Notes under the pieces: model-generated
What the model was told of the DNA's origin: nothing
Databases searched by the model: none
What the model saw: only the letters and a program-made list of their open reading frames with translations
Made by a program: the position numbers and the translations under genes
Part shown: piece after piece, positions 54,275-62,811 of the stretch
How the letters are laid out: the number at the start of each line of letters is the position of its first letter
How positions within the stretch are numbered: position 1 is the first letter of the stretch
NCBI RefSeq assembly: GCF_006715565.1
Contig: NZ_VFNL01000001.1
Span: forward strand, 2,728,001 to 2,792,000
Source of the DNA: Microbacterium sp. SLBN-154
GTDB lineage: Bacteria; Actinomycetota; Actinomycetes; Actinomycetales; Microbacteriaceae
Reading direction: 5' to 3'
DNA length: 64,000 bases

Positions 54275-54577
54275 GTCAAGAAACGCGGCCCGGATCAGCG
54301 TGAGGCCACGTTTTCTGGCGACTCGCGCCGCGCGAGCATCCCCGCCCCGCCCCCCATCCCCGACCCGCGCGCCGCGCGCCGCGCGCCGTCCGCCGCACGC
54401 CGCGTGCCGCACGCGAGCGGTCAGAAAACGCGGGCCCGATCAGCGGCAGGCCGCGTTTTTCGACGACTCGCGCCTCGCGAGCCGCGCCCGGCGCGCCGCC
54501 CGCCGCGCGCCGCACGCGAGCGGTCAGAAAACGCGGCCCAGATCTGCGGGAGGCCGCGTATTTCGACGGGTCGCGCC
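54275..54577. repeat. Three copies of a 55-bp hairpin repeat
   Basis: Copies at 54275-54329, 54420-54474 and 54523-54577 share GTCAGAAAACGCGG at the start, GGCCGCGTTTT in the middle and TCGCGCC at the end. Each folds into AAACGCGGCC / GGCCGCGTTT. Copies 2 and 3 share the flank CCGCACGCGAGCG. The spacers are GCCGCGC-rich simple sequence. No ORF is supported in this roughly 385-nt stretch between the membrane protein and tRNA-Thr. Confidence 0.8.
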
Positions 54578-54610
54578 GCATTCGAGACGACGTACGGGGT
54601 GAACGGGCTG

Positions 54611-54686
54611 TGGAGCCGGCTACGGGACTCGAACCCGTAACCCCCTAATTACAAGTTAGGTGCGCTACCAATTGCGCCAAGCCGGC
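54611..54686 (-). tRNA. tRNA-Thr (anticodon UGU)
   Basis: Cloverleaf on the minus strand: acceptor GCCGGCT / AGCCGGC, anticodon stem CCTAA / TTAGG with loop CTTGTAA (anticodon TGT), T-arm ACGGGTTCGAGTCCCGT, and encoded CCA at 54611-54613. Confidence 0.95.
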
Positions 54687-54744
54687 AAGGCATCCCATCC
54701 TATCGAGGGATGCGAGCCACGGAGCGGTGGCGGCGGCGACCCCG

Positions 54745-55707
54745 TCAGTCGGTCGTGGTCGGAGAGGGCGTCTCGGTCGGGCTCGGCGTCGCCGTCCGGT
54801 AATACGCGTCGCTGCCGATGGTCAGCACGAACTGGGAGAACTCCTGCGGGTCGTCCAGGGCGCCGACGTAGGGCACGCCGTTCACGAGCACCATCGGAGT
54901 ACCCGTCAGCGTGACGCCGTCGGTCTCGGGGATCCCGTTCAGCGCCCGCTCGGTCGCATCCCGAGCCCAGCCCAGGAACGACTCCTCCTCGATGCACGAG
55001 CGCACGAGGCGCGGCGACTCCGCACCGGCCGCCTGCGCCAGATCGGCGAGTTGGCTGTCGGTGAAGCCGTCGGTGTCGACCTCGGGCTGCTCGCGCAGCA
55101 GGGCGTCGTTGAAGGCGAAGAAGTCCTCGGGCGAGTGGGTCGCCACGCAGGCGGCGGCCGCCGCCGCACGAAGGGAGTACTTGGTGCCGTTGGACTTGGC
55201 CGTGAGCATCGCCACCGGGTGGTAGGTCAGATCCGCCGCGCCCTGCGAGACCCAGGTCCTCAGCTGCTGGACGTTCGCGAGCTGGAACTCCCGCGAACCG
55301 GTCGAGAGGTAGTCGACGTAGACCCGGATGTCGACGACCGCCGCTTCGGTCGGCGTCGGCGTGGGCGTGGGGGTGGTCTCGGGCGTCGCCTCGACGGTCG
55401 CGCTCGCGGCAGCGTCATCCGGGGCCGACGCGACCTCGGGGGCTGCCACACCCGAGACCGACGTCACGGCGAAGCCGTCGTCAGTGACGTTCTGAGGCCG
55501 CAGCTCGGGGCGCGACATCGACGACCCGACCGCCCAGGTCACCATCACCGCGGCGACCGTCACGACGCCCACGGCCAGCAGCGTCAGACTCCCGCGACGC
55601 AGCCAACGCAGACGCGACTGACGCGCCTGCACCTGCTGGGCCTTCTCGCGCACCGCATTCCGGCGTTCGCGAGGGGCCGGAACGTTCGGTGACTGGTCGT
55701 GGGACAT
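54745..55707 (-). CDS. DsbA/thioredoxin-fold membrane protein lacking the CxxC motif
   Basis: 320 aa from ATG 55707. A basic coiled N-terminus (RRNAVREKAQQVQARQSRLR) is followed by one membrane helix (GSLTLLAVGVVTVAAVMVTW), a Thr/Pro linker, then a DsbA-like domain: IRVYVDYLSTGSREFQLANV, where active enzymes have FxDFxCPxC; HSPEDFFAFNDALLREQPEV; GFTDSQLADLAQ; and the cis-Pro loop GVTLTGTPMVLVNG. The positions of the two cysteines read S135-T-G-S138. Thus a thioredoxin fold probably without redox activity, facing outside. A repetitive TPSPTE tail ends the protein. Confidence 0.82.
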   Translation of the reverse strand: MSHDQSPNVPAPRERRNAVREKAQQVQARQSRLRWLRRGSLTLLAVGVVTVAAVMVTWAVGSSMSRPELRPQNVTDDGFAVTSVSGVAAPEVASAPDDAAASATVEATPETTPTPTPTPTEAAVVDIRVYVDYLSTGSREFQLANVQQLRTWVSQGAADLTYHPVAMLTAKSNGTKYSLRAAAAAACVATHSPEDFFAFNDALLREQPEVDTDGFTDSQLADLAQAAGAESPRLVRSCIEEESFLGWARDATERALNGIPETDGVTLTGTPMVLVNGVPYVGALDDPQEFSQFVLTIGSDAYYRTATPSPTETPSPTTTD

Positions 55708-55865
55708 GAAACCTCTCGGACGAGTGGAGCTGCCGATGGGCAACAGGGCGGGGCGCGGGCGAGGCGGGCCGGGGACGATGCTAATCAGGCAGGCTGGGAA
55801 AAGCCCAGACGGACGCCCCTTCCGGCGGCCGCGTCGCCGTCGTTCCCGCTCGCGCGCACGCGTGA

Positions 55866-55871
55866 CATACT
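55866..55871 (+). promoter_or_regulatory. -10 box CATACT of the MsiK/UgpC-like gene
   Basis: CATACT lies about 95 nt before ATG 55967; no clear -35. The leader is long and ends in AAGGAGAAG. Confidence 0.35.
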
Positions 55872-55966
55872 GAGGGAAGTCGCCCGATGGAGGGCGTCTG
55901 CGGTCATACCGCTCCATTCACAACGGATCGTCCGGCACGTACCTGCCGGTGAAGGAGAAGAAAACA

Positions 55967-57073
55967 ATGGCGTCCGTCACGTTCGACAACGCAACCCGTC
56001 TCTACCCGGGCGGCACCCGCCCCGCCGTCGACAAGCTCAACCTCGAGGTGGGCGACGGCGAGTTCCTGGTCCTCGTCGGACCCTCCGGCTGCGGCAAGTC
56101 CACGTCGCTGCGCATGCTGGCCGGCCTCGAAGAGGTCAACTCCGGCCGCATCCTCATCGGTGACCGCGACGTCACCGATGTGCCGCCGAAGGACCGCGAC
56201 ATCGCGATGGTGTTCCAGAACTACGCGCTCTACCCGCACATGACCGTCGCCGAGAACATGGGCTTCGCGCTGAAGATCGCCGGCGTCGGCAAGGAAGAGC
56301 GCGCCCAGCGCGTTCTCGAGGCTGCGAAGCTCCTCGACCTCGAGCAGTACCTCACGCGCAAGCCGAAGGCACTGTCGGGTGGTCAGCGTCAGCGCGTCGC
56401 GATGGGCCGCGCCATCGTCCGCCAGCCCCAGGTGTTCCTCATGGACGAGCCGCTGTCGAACCTCGACGCCAAGCTCCGTGTGCAGACCCGCACCCAGATC
56501 GCGTCGCTTCAGCGTCGCCTCGGCGTCACCACGGTCTACGTCACCCACGACCAGACCGAGGCCCTGACGATGGGCGACCGCATCGCGGTGCTCAAGGACG
56601 GCCTGCTCCAGCAGGTCGGCACCCCGCGTGATCTGTACGAGCGCCCGAACAACGTCTTCGTGGCCGGCTTCATCGGCTCGCCCGCGATGAACCTGTTCCC
56701 GTCCTCGCTCGCCGAGGGTGGCGTGCACTTCGGTTCGGAGATCGTGCCGCTCGACCGCGACACCGTCGGCCGCGCCCACGGCTCGGAGGTCACCGTCGGT
56801 GTCCGCCCCGAGGACATCGTCGTCGGCCCCGCCGACGGCAAGGGCCTGTCGGTCACGGTCGACCTCGTCGAAGAGCTCGGTGCGGACGGCTACCTGTACG
56901 GCCACACCGACATCAACGGCAAGCGGACCGACATCGTCGCCCGCGTCGACGGACGCCGTCACCCGATGGCCGGCGACACCGTCACCCTCGCCGCGACCGC
57001 AGGCCACGTGCACGCGTTCGACATGGAGACAGGCGAGCGCCTCAACGACGCCCCCGTCATCTCCGGCTCCTGA
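55967..57073 (+). CDS. ugpC: Sugar ABC transporter ATP-binding protein (UgpC/MsiK type)
   Basis: 368 aa from ATG 55967 (ATG 55949 is upstream but the Shine-Dalgarno AAGGAG fits 55967). Walker A GPSGCGKST, LAGLEEVNSGRILIGDRDVT, Q-loop VFQNYALYPHMTV, signature KALSGGQRQRVAMGRAIVR, Walker B VFLMDEPLSNLDAKLR, H-loop YVTHDQTEA, and the C-terminal MalK-type regulatory OB domain (TVGVRPEDIVVGPADGKGLS). It has no transporter genes beside it, fitting a shared ATPase that energises several sugar importers, as MsiK does in Streptomyces. It would not serve the Dpp-type importer at 25282, which has its own ATPases. Confidence 0.92.
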   Translation: MASVTFDNATRLYPGGTRPAVDKLNLEVGDGEFLVLVGPSGCGKSTSLRMLAGLEEVNSGRILIGDRDVTDVPPKDRDIAMVFQNYALYPHMTVAENMGFALKIAGVGKEERAQRVLEAAKLLDLEQYLTRKPKALSGGQRQRVAMGRAIVRQPQVFLMDEPLSNLDAKLRVQTRTQIASLQRRLGVTTVYVTHDQTEALTMGDRIAVLKDGLLQQVGTPRDLYERPNNVFVAGFIGSPAMNLFPSSLAEGGVHFGSEIVPLDRDTVGRAHGSEVTVGVRPEDIVVGPADGKGLSVTVDLVEELGADGYLYGHTDINGKRTDIVARVDGRRHPMAGDTVTLAATAGHVHAFDMETGERLNDAPVISGS

Positions 57074-57083
57074 CACACCACGA

Positions 57084-57121
57084 CGCGGCGCGGGCGGGTT
57101 CACTGAGCCCCCCGCGCCGCG
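57084..57121 (+). terminator. Hairpin between the ugpC-like and DUF4032 genes
   Basis: 11-bp perfect arms CGCGGCGCGGG / CCCGCGCCGCG (57084-57094, 57111-57121) with a 16-nt loop, 10 nt after the stop. No T run. Confidence 0.55.
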
Positions 57122-57141
57122 GCATGTCCCCGGGAGGAAAC

Positions 57142-58449
57142 ATGGTCGATTCCCTGAGCATCACCGCCAGCGCAGTGGACCCGGGGCTGCTGACACTCCC
57201 CTGGTCGACACCGCTGGCCGACTGGCCGTCGAACCACATCGTCTTCCTCCCCAAGGGCATCTCACGCCACCTGGTGCGCTTCGCCACCCTCTCGGGCCGG
57301 GTCGTGGCCATCAAGGAGACCACGGAGGAGATGGCCCGCCGCGAGTACGACATGCTGGGCAACCTGCACCGGCTCGACGCCCCGTGCGTGGAGCGCGTCG
57401 CGGTGATCGCCGGCAGAACGGATGCCGCGGGCGAGCCGTTGCCGGCCGCACTCGTCACCTCGCACCTGCGCTTCTCGCTCCCCTACCGCGCCCTGTTCAC
57501 CCAGGTTCTCCGTCCCGACACCGCCACCCGCCTGGTCGACGCCCTGGCGCTCCTGCTCGTGCGCCTCCACAACGTCGGCTTCTTCTGGGGCGATGTCTCG
57601 CTCTCGAACACCCTCTTCCGCCGAGACGCCGGAGCATTCGCCGCCTATCTCGTCGACGCCGAGACCGGCGAACTGCACGAGAGCGGGCTGACGGCGGGGC
57701 AGCGGGCGCACGACCTCGATGTCGCCCGGACGAACATCGCCGGCGAGATCATGGACCTCGAGGCCGGAGGACGGCTGGAGGGCGGCGTGGACGCGATCGC
57801 CATCGCCGACGGCATCATGGAGTCCTACCACTCCCTCTGGGGAGCCCTGACGGACACCGAGACATTCCGCTCGGATGAGATCTGGCACATCACCGAACGG
57901 GTGCATCGCCTCAACGACCTCGGCTTCGACATCGGCGAGATGTCGATCGACACCACGCGCGACGGCACCCGCGTCTCGATCCAGCCGAAGGTCGTCGACG
58001 CCGGGCACCACCAGCGACGACTCCTGCGTCTGACGGGCCTGGACGTCGAGGAGAACCAGGCGCGCCGGCTTCTGAACGACCTCGACGAGTACCGCGCGCG
58101 GGTGTCTCGGCTGGGAGCCGATGAGGAGATGGTCGCCCACGAGTGGTTGACCCGGGTGTTCGAGCCCGTGGTGAAGGCCATTCCGTTCGAGTATCGAGCC
58201 AAACTCGAGCCCGCCGAGGTCTTCCACCAGGTGCTCGAACATCGCTGGTACATGTCTCAGGAGCGCGGGCGCTCCGTCCCCCTCGCCGAGGTGCTGACCA
58301 GTTACGTCGACGACGTCCTACGCCATCGGCGTGACGAGGCGACCGTGATGGGCCCTCCCACCGAGACGACGGGGATTCCCGTCATCACCGGCGAACTCGC
58401 CCTCGCTGACGGAGATGAGGAAGAGGTCGACTGGCGCGACCTCGTCTGA
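57142..58449 (+). CDS. DUF4032 family protein with kinase-like fold
   Basis: 435 aa from ATG 57142 (GGGAGGAAAC upstream). The N-terminal half resembles a lipopolysaccharide-kinase/protein-kinase-like fold: GRVVAIKETTEEMARREYDM (VAIK-type lysine and helix Glu), LLVRLHNVGFFWGDVSLSNT (catalytic D-x-S-x-x-N) and AYLVDAETGEL (metal Asp). The C-terminal DUF4032 domain follows (DLDEYRARVSRLGADEEMVA; HRWYMSQERGRSVPLAEVLT). Substrate unknown; actinobacteria-restricted as far as I know. Follows the sugar ATPase gene after a hairpin. Confidence 0.82.
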   Translation: MVDSLSITASAVDPGLLTLPWSTPLADWPSNHIVFLPKGISRHLVRFATLSGRVVAIKETTEEMARREYDMLGNLHRLDAPCVERVAVIAGRTDAAGEPLPAALVTSHLRFSLPYRALFTQVLRPDTATRLVDALALLLVRLHNVGFFWGDVSLSNTLFRRDAGAFAAYLVDAETGELHESGLTAGQRAHDLDVARTNIAGEIMDLEAGGRLEGGVDAIAIADGIMESYHSLWGALTDTETFRSDEIWHITERVHRLNDLGFDIGEMSIDTTRDGTRVSIQPKVVDAGHHQRRLLRLTGLDVEENQARRLLNDLDEYRARVSRLGADEEMVAHEWLTRVFEPVVKAIPFEYRAKLEPAEVFHQVLEHRWYMSQERGRSVPLAEVLTSYVDDVLRHRRDEATVMGPPTETTGIPVITGELALADGDEEEVDWRDLV

Positions 58450-58457
58450 GACCGGCC

Positions 58458-59099
58458 TCAGTACCCCACGGTGAACCGCTCGCGGTGGTGCCTCGGCTGC
58501 TCGATCTCATCGACGACGGCCACGCCGAGGTCGGGTCCGGAGATGAAGGACTCCCCGTCGGCGTCGGTGACGAGCACGTCGCCGCCGTCGCGGTAGTCGC
58601 CGGTCCGCTCCCCCGGGTTCCATGCCCCGAAGCCGCCCGCCGGGTGGACGTAGAACCAGTCGCGACCGACCGCGTCGGCCTGCAGGTCTTCGAGCACACC
58701 GATCGCCTCGAGCGCTTCGGGCTTGTACTCCTCGGTGAACCCCGGCGTGTCGACGACGCGGGGCCCACCCGGCGACACCAGGCTCCCCCCGGCTCCGCCG
58801 ATCACGCCAATGCGCACCGAGGCGGGCAGCTCGCGCACGAGCTCGGCGACGGCGGGGCGCACCTTGCCCGCCATCTCTCCGCGGGCGGGGACGCTGATGA
58901 CGACGACATCCACCCCCTGCAGTTCGGCGACGAGGCCGGGCACATCCAGGATCGTCCCCTCGACGTAGGTGACGTGATCCAACCGCTCGCTCGGCACCGA
59001 GCGGGCGACGGAGACGACGGTGTGGCCCCGTGAGGCGGCCTCTGCGGCGATGTGACCTCCGGCGTAGCCGGTTCCTCCGATGACGGCGATGCGAGCCAT
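58458..59099 (-). CDS. NAD(P)H-binding atypical SDR / NmrA-like protein
   Basis: 213 aa. MARIAVIGGTGYAGGHIAAE is the Rossmann dinucleotide motif; HVTYVEGTILDVPGLVAELQ, VDVVVISVPARGEMAGKVRP and FYVHPAGGFGAWNPGERTGD are typical of the YwnB/NAD(P)H-binding family. AAAGGATCACC lies before the ATG. Single gene; converges on the DUF4032 gene. Enzymatic role unknown. Confidence 0.85.
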   Translation of the reverse strand: MARIAVIGGTGYAGGHIAAEAASRGHTVVSVARSVPSERLDHVTYVEGTILDVPGLVAELQGVDVVVISVPARGEMAGKVRPAVAELVRELPASVRIGVIGGAGGSLVSPGGPRVVDTPGFTEEYKPEALEAIGVLEDLQADAVGRDWFYVHPAGGFGAWNPGERTGDYRDGGDVLVTDADGESFISGPDLGVAVVDEIEQPRHHRERFTVGY

Positions 59100-59156
59100 G
59101 GTGATCCTTTCCTGGTCCTCGGATCATTCAAGCCGACGATCGCCCCGGCGCCGGCG

Positions 59157-60476
59157 TCACACGAGGATGCTGAGCGGATTCTCCATCTTCGCCACGAACG
59201 CTGCCAGCCACTGTGCGGCCAGCGCGCCGTCGAGCACCCGGTGATCGGCCGACAACGTCACCGTCATGACGGTCCCGACCACGAGCTCGCCGTCGACCAC
59301 GACCGGGGAGGGATGCGCCGCCCCGATCGCGAGGATGCCGGAATGCGGCGGATTGATGATGGCGGCGAATTCCTCCGTGCCGTACATGCCGAGATTCGAC
59401 ACCGAGAAGCTGCCGCCCTCGAGTTCCTCCTGCTTCAGTCTCCCCGCCCGGGCACGCTCCACGCGATCCGCGATCGCGGCGCTCACCTCGCCCAGCGACA
59501 TCCGATCCACTCCGCGGATGACGGGGGTGACGAGGCCTCCGGGAACGGAGACCGCCACGGCGATGTCGGCGTGGGAGAAGCGGTGCATCGCCTGCTCGGT
59601 CCAGATCGCATTCGCCTCGGGCACCTCGAGGAGGGCTGCCGCGGCAGCCTTGATCACGAAGTCGTTGACCGAGATCCGCGTCGCCCTCCCTTCGTTGATC
59701 CTGGCGCGGAGGGCGAGGAGCTCATCGACCCGGATGCGGGCCCGCAGGAAGAAGTGCGGCACGGTCGACGTGCTCTCGGTCAGTCGGCGGGCGATCGCGC
59801 GGCGCATTCCGGAATGCGGGATCACCTCGACGTCGACCGCGGGGGATTCCTCCGCGCGCGCGGCGGTGGGGGGAGCCGCGGGTGCACGCACATCAGGAGC
59901 GGCCGGCGTCGAGGGGGCCTGGGCTGCGGGAGGGGATTGCTCGTCGAGGTCGCGGCGGACGATCCGCCCGTTCGGACCGGTGCCGACCACGGACGACAGG
60001 TCGAGGCCGCGCTCGGCGGCCAGGCGCCGCACCAGCGGGGAGGCGAAGAGGCGGCGCGGGGGCCCAGGATCCGACGAGGGCTCAGCGGCCGACGAGGGCT
60101 CGAGCTCGGCGACAGCAGGCGGCGGGAGGAGGTTGCCGTCCTCAGAGGTCTCCGTCCCCGCGGCTGCGCCGGTCGTGACGGGTGTCTCCTCGGGCTGGCC
60201 GGCGGGCACGCTCCGCCCTGCGACGGCGAGGTCTTCCCCCACCGCGGCGAGCACCGCGATGGGAGAGCCGACGTCGGCGGAGGACCCTTCGTCGACGAGG
60301 ATCCGGGCGAGGACTCCCGCCTCCTCGGCTTCGTATTCGACGACGGCCTTCTCGGTCTCGATCTCGACGATCGGCTGTCCCGCCGACACCTCGTCGCCCA
60401 CGGCGACGAGCCAGCTCTGAATCGCGGCCTCGGTCGCGCCCGCCGCGAGCGCGGGCATCCGCACGACGGCGGCCAT
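59157..60476 (-). CDS. 2-oxoacid dehydrogenase E2, dihydrolipoamide acyltransferase
   Basis: 439 aa from ATG 60476. One lipoyl domain with lysine K43 (IVEIETEKAVVEYEAEEAG), a Pro/Ala linker, the E3-binding domain (ASPLVRRLAAERGLDLSSVV), a second linker, and the catalytic domain (IPHSGMRRAIARRLTESTST; active site SADHRVLDGALAAQWLAAF). It transfers the acyl group made by E1 to CoA. It overlaps the E1 stop by one base. No E3 gene in the window. Single lipoyl domain and neighbour layout fit acetoin- or branched-chain-type complexes rather than housekeeping pyruvate dehydrogenase. Confidence 0.92.
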   Translation of the reverse strand: MAAVVRMPALAAGATEAAIQSWLVAVGDEVSAGQPIVEIETEKAVVEYEAEEAGVLARILVDEGSSADVGSPIAVLAAVGEDLAVAGRSVPAGQPEETPVTTGAAAGTETSEDGNLLPPPAVAELEPSSAAEPSSDPGPPRRLFASPLVRRLAAERGLDLSSVVGTGPNGRIVRRDLDEQSPPAAQAPSTPAAPDVRAPAAPPTAARAEESPAVDVEVIPHSGMRRAIARRLTESTSTVPHFFLRARIRVDELLALRARINEGRATRISVNDFVIKAAAAALLEVPEANAIWTEQAMHRFSHADIAVAVSVPGGLVTPVIRGVDRMSLGEVSAAIADRVERARAGRLKQEELEGGSFSVSNLGMYGTEEFAAIINPPHSGILAIGAAHPSPVVVDGELVVGTVMTVTLSADHRVLDGALAAQWLAAFVAKMENPLSILV

Positions 60477-62665
60477 CAGCGGCCTCCCCATTCGGCCCGG
60501 ACGCGTTCCAGCCCGCGCACCACTTCCTCGGTGCGCGCGATCGCGGCACGCTCGAGCACCTTGGAGATGCTGGGGCTCGCCTCTCCCCCGGTCACCCGCT
60601 GCACGGGCTGGTCGAGCCAGTCGAAGAAGCGACGCTGGATCTCGTCGGAGAGCCACGCGCCGTACGACGGTCCCTGCGACCCCTGCTCGACGATGAGGAC
60701 GTTGTTGGTCTTGCGGATGCTGTCGCCGACGGTGTCCCAGTCCAGCGACGCCCGGTCGAGCCACCGCAGGTCGATGACCTCCGCATCGATCCCGGTCTGT
60801 GTCACCGCCTCGAGACTGTGACCGACCATCGACAGGTAGGTCAGCACGGTCACCTCCTCGCCCGCGCGACGGATCGCGGCGCTGCGTGGAGGGATCACGT
60901 AATCGAGGTCGCCCTCGGGAACGCGGTCCGCGGTGCCGTAGAGGTCGACATGTTCGATGACGAGCACGGGATCCTCGAGCGCGAGCGCGGCGTTCATGAG
61001 CCCGACGTAGTCGGCGGCGGTGGAGGCGGCGACGATCCGCCAGCCGACGCTCGTGGCGAAGATCCCCGCCGGGTCCATCAGGTGCTGCGAGCCGTACCCC
61101 GAGCCCATCGCGACCTTCGTGCGCAGCACCAGCGGAACACGATTGTTGTCGCCGAACATGTGACGCGCCTTCCCGACCTGGTTGAAGACCTGGTCGGCGG
61201 CGACCCACATGAAGTCGGGGTACATGAACTCCACGACCGGGCGGAACCGGCCGTCGAGCGCGATGCCGCCGGCCAGACCGAAGAAGCCGTTCTCACTGAT
61301 GGGGGTGCCGATGACCCGGTCGGGACCGAACGCCTTCGCGAGGCCCTTGGTGGCGCCGTTGGTCCCGCCGCCCAGCCGATGGACGTCCTCGCCGAGCACG
61401 ATGATGCGCGGGTCCTGCGACATCCGCCGATTGATCGTCTCGGCGACGGCATCGACGAACTTCACGTCCCGCCAGGCCCCGGTGTGCGCCGCGGGCTCGG
61501 CGGGGGCGAGACGGGCGAGCTCGCTCTCGTCGCCGCGGATGCCGCGATCGACGTGGGCCGGGTCGGGCCACAGCTCGGGACGGATGCGGGAGCGACCGGC
61601 GTTGTCGGGATCGTCCTCGATCAGCGCAGAGACCGCATCGGCCATCGCGCTGACGGCCTGCTCGCGCACTCCTGCGATCTCGTCCGGGGAGGCGATCCCC
61701 AGCGCGGCGAGCTCGCGGGCGGTCTTCTCCAGGGGATCACGCGCGCGCCACTCGGCCTCCTCCTGCTTCGTGCGGTAGCCGAAGGCGCTGCCGGGATAGG
61801 GCCCGTTCTGGTGGAAGAACCGGTAGACCTCGGCCTCGATCACCGCGGGACCCTCTCCCGCTCGCATCCCCTCGAGGGCTTCCTGGGTGGCGAGGTGGAC
61901 GGCCAGCGGATCCATCCCGTCCACGCGCCAGGCAGGGATGCTGAACCCCTGAGCCCGGATCGAGAACCGCGGGTCGGCCGAGGCTTCGCTGGCGTGGGTC
62001 GACACCGCGTAGAGGTTGTTCTCGATGAAGGACATCACCGGCAGCCGCCAGGTGGCGGCGAGGTTCATCGACTCCAGCACCGAGCCGATCTGACTGGCGC
62101 CGTCGCCGAAGTAGGTGATGCTGACGTCGGTGGTGCCCGCGTGCTTCTGCGCCCACGCGTTGCCGGCGGCCAGCGGCGCCCCACCCCCGACGATCGCGTT
62201 GGTGCCGAGGGCTCCGGCTTCCAGCCACTGGAGGTGCATCGATCCCCCACGGCCCCCCGAGAACCCCTGTGCAAGACCGAGGATCTCAGCGAGCGTGCGC
62301 TGCAGAACAGCCCGCAGGTCGGGGGTGACCAGGGTGTCCAGCGACAGGCCGCCGTCGGAGACGTGCGCGATGGCCTTGGCCAGGAACTGGTGGTGGCCGC
62401 GGTGCGACCCGTTGACCGCGTCGGATGACCGCAGCGTCACGATGGATCCGACCGCCCCGCCCTCCTGGCCGATGCTCGAATGCGCCGGGCCGTGGACGAG
62501 GCCCTGCGCAGCGAGGTCGAGGACGGACTCCTCGAAGGCGCGGATCAGATGCAGCTGACCGAGCATCGTCGCCAGCAACGCCGGGTCGGCCGCCTTCCAG
62601 TCGGCGGCGGTGGTGCGCAGCTCCACCCACGGTGTTCCGGTCTCCAGCCGGCGGCGTCGCGGCAT
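60476..62665 (-). CDS. 2-oxoacid dehydrogenase E1, fused alpha-beta
   Basis: 729 aa. The N-terminal E1-alpha part has the thiamine diphosphate motif YFGDGASQIGSV...FIENN and the substrate segment HSSIGQEGGAVG. The C-terminal E1-beta part begins about residue 410 (VDAVAETINRRMSQDPRIIV; GTPISENGFFGLAGGIALDG; EFMYPDFMWVAADQVFNQVG). Alpha and beta are separate in most homologues and fused here. It decarboxylates a 2-oxo acid and loads the acyl group on E2. GAAGGAG lies before the ATG. The promoter carries the GntR operator within its spacer. Confidence 0.92.
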   Translation of the reverse strand: MPRRRRLETGTPWVELRTTAADWKAADPALLATMLGQLHLIRAFEESVLDLAAQGLVHGPAHSSIGQEGGAVGSIVTLRSSDAVNGSHRGHHQFLAKAIAHVSDGGLSLDTLVTPDLRAVLQRTLAEILGLAQGFSGGRGGSMHLQWLEAGALGTNAIVGGGAPLAAGNAWAQKHAGTTDVSITYFGDGASQIGSVLESMNLAATWRLPVMSFIENNLYAVSTHASEASADPRFSIRAQGFSIPAWRVDGMDPLAVHLATQEALEGMRAGEGPAVIEAEVYRFFHQNGPYPGSAFGYRTKQEEAEWRARDPLEKTARELAALGIASPDEIAGVREQAVSAMADAVSALIEDDPDNAGRSRIRPELWPDPAHVDRGIRGDESELARLAPAEPAAHTGAWRDVKFVDAVAETINRRMSQDPRIIVLGEDVHRLGGGTNGATKGLAKAFGPDRVIGTPISENGFFGLAGGIALDGRFRPVVEFMYPDFMWVAADQVFNQVGKARHMFGDNNRVPLVLRTKVAMGSGYGSQHLMDPAGIFATSVGWRIVAASTAADYVGLMNAALALEDPVLVIEHVDLYGTADRVPEGDLDYVIPPRSAAIRRAGEEVTVLTYLSMVGHSLEAVTQTGIDAEVIDLRWLDRASLDWDTVGDSIRKTNNVLIVEQGSQGPSYGAWLSDEIQRRFFDWLDQPVQRVTGGEASPSISKVLERAAIARTEEVVRGLERVRAEWGGR

Positions 62666-62710
62666 CGCATCTCCTTCGATGGTCGGCAGCCGCGGAGGGC
62701 GGCGATCCTC

Positions 62711-62739
62711 ACGGTACGACTGATTGGATCCAATATCAA
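62711..62739 (-). promoter_or_regulatory. E1/E2 promoter with GntR-type operator
   Basis: Minus-strand TTGATA (62734-62739) and TACCGT (62711-62716) with a 17-bp spacer. ATTGGATCCAAT (62723-62734), a perfect 12-bp palindrome, lies in the spacer. Confidence 0.7.
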
Positions 62740-62784
62740 GGCTGCGCGAGACAATTCATGGTGGATGCGCCTCGCAGGTGGCAT

Positions 62785-62796
62785 CCTGGATCCAAA
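62785..62796 (+). promoter_or_regulatory. Second TGGATCCA operator before the VOC gene
   Basis: TGGATCCA at 62787-62794 repeats the core of the first operator, centred 62 bp away, 18 nt before ATG 62812. Pairs suit looping or cooperative binding by the GntR dimer. Confidence 0.6.
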
Positions 62797-62811
62797 CGGA
62801 AGGTGATCGCG

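Noticed and set aside
54225..54610. CRISPR array
   Set aside because: Three copies with unequal spacing (145 and 103 bp), diverged repeats and simple-sequence spacers, no cas genes; a hairpin repeat family fits better.
60182..62428. A 748-codon plus-strand open frame opposite E1/E2
   Set aside because: Same GC-bias shadow effect; the composition lacks any protein-family feature.
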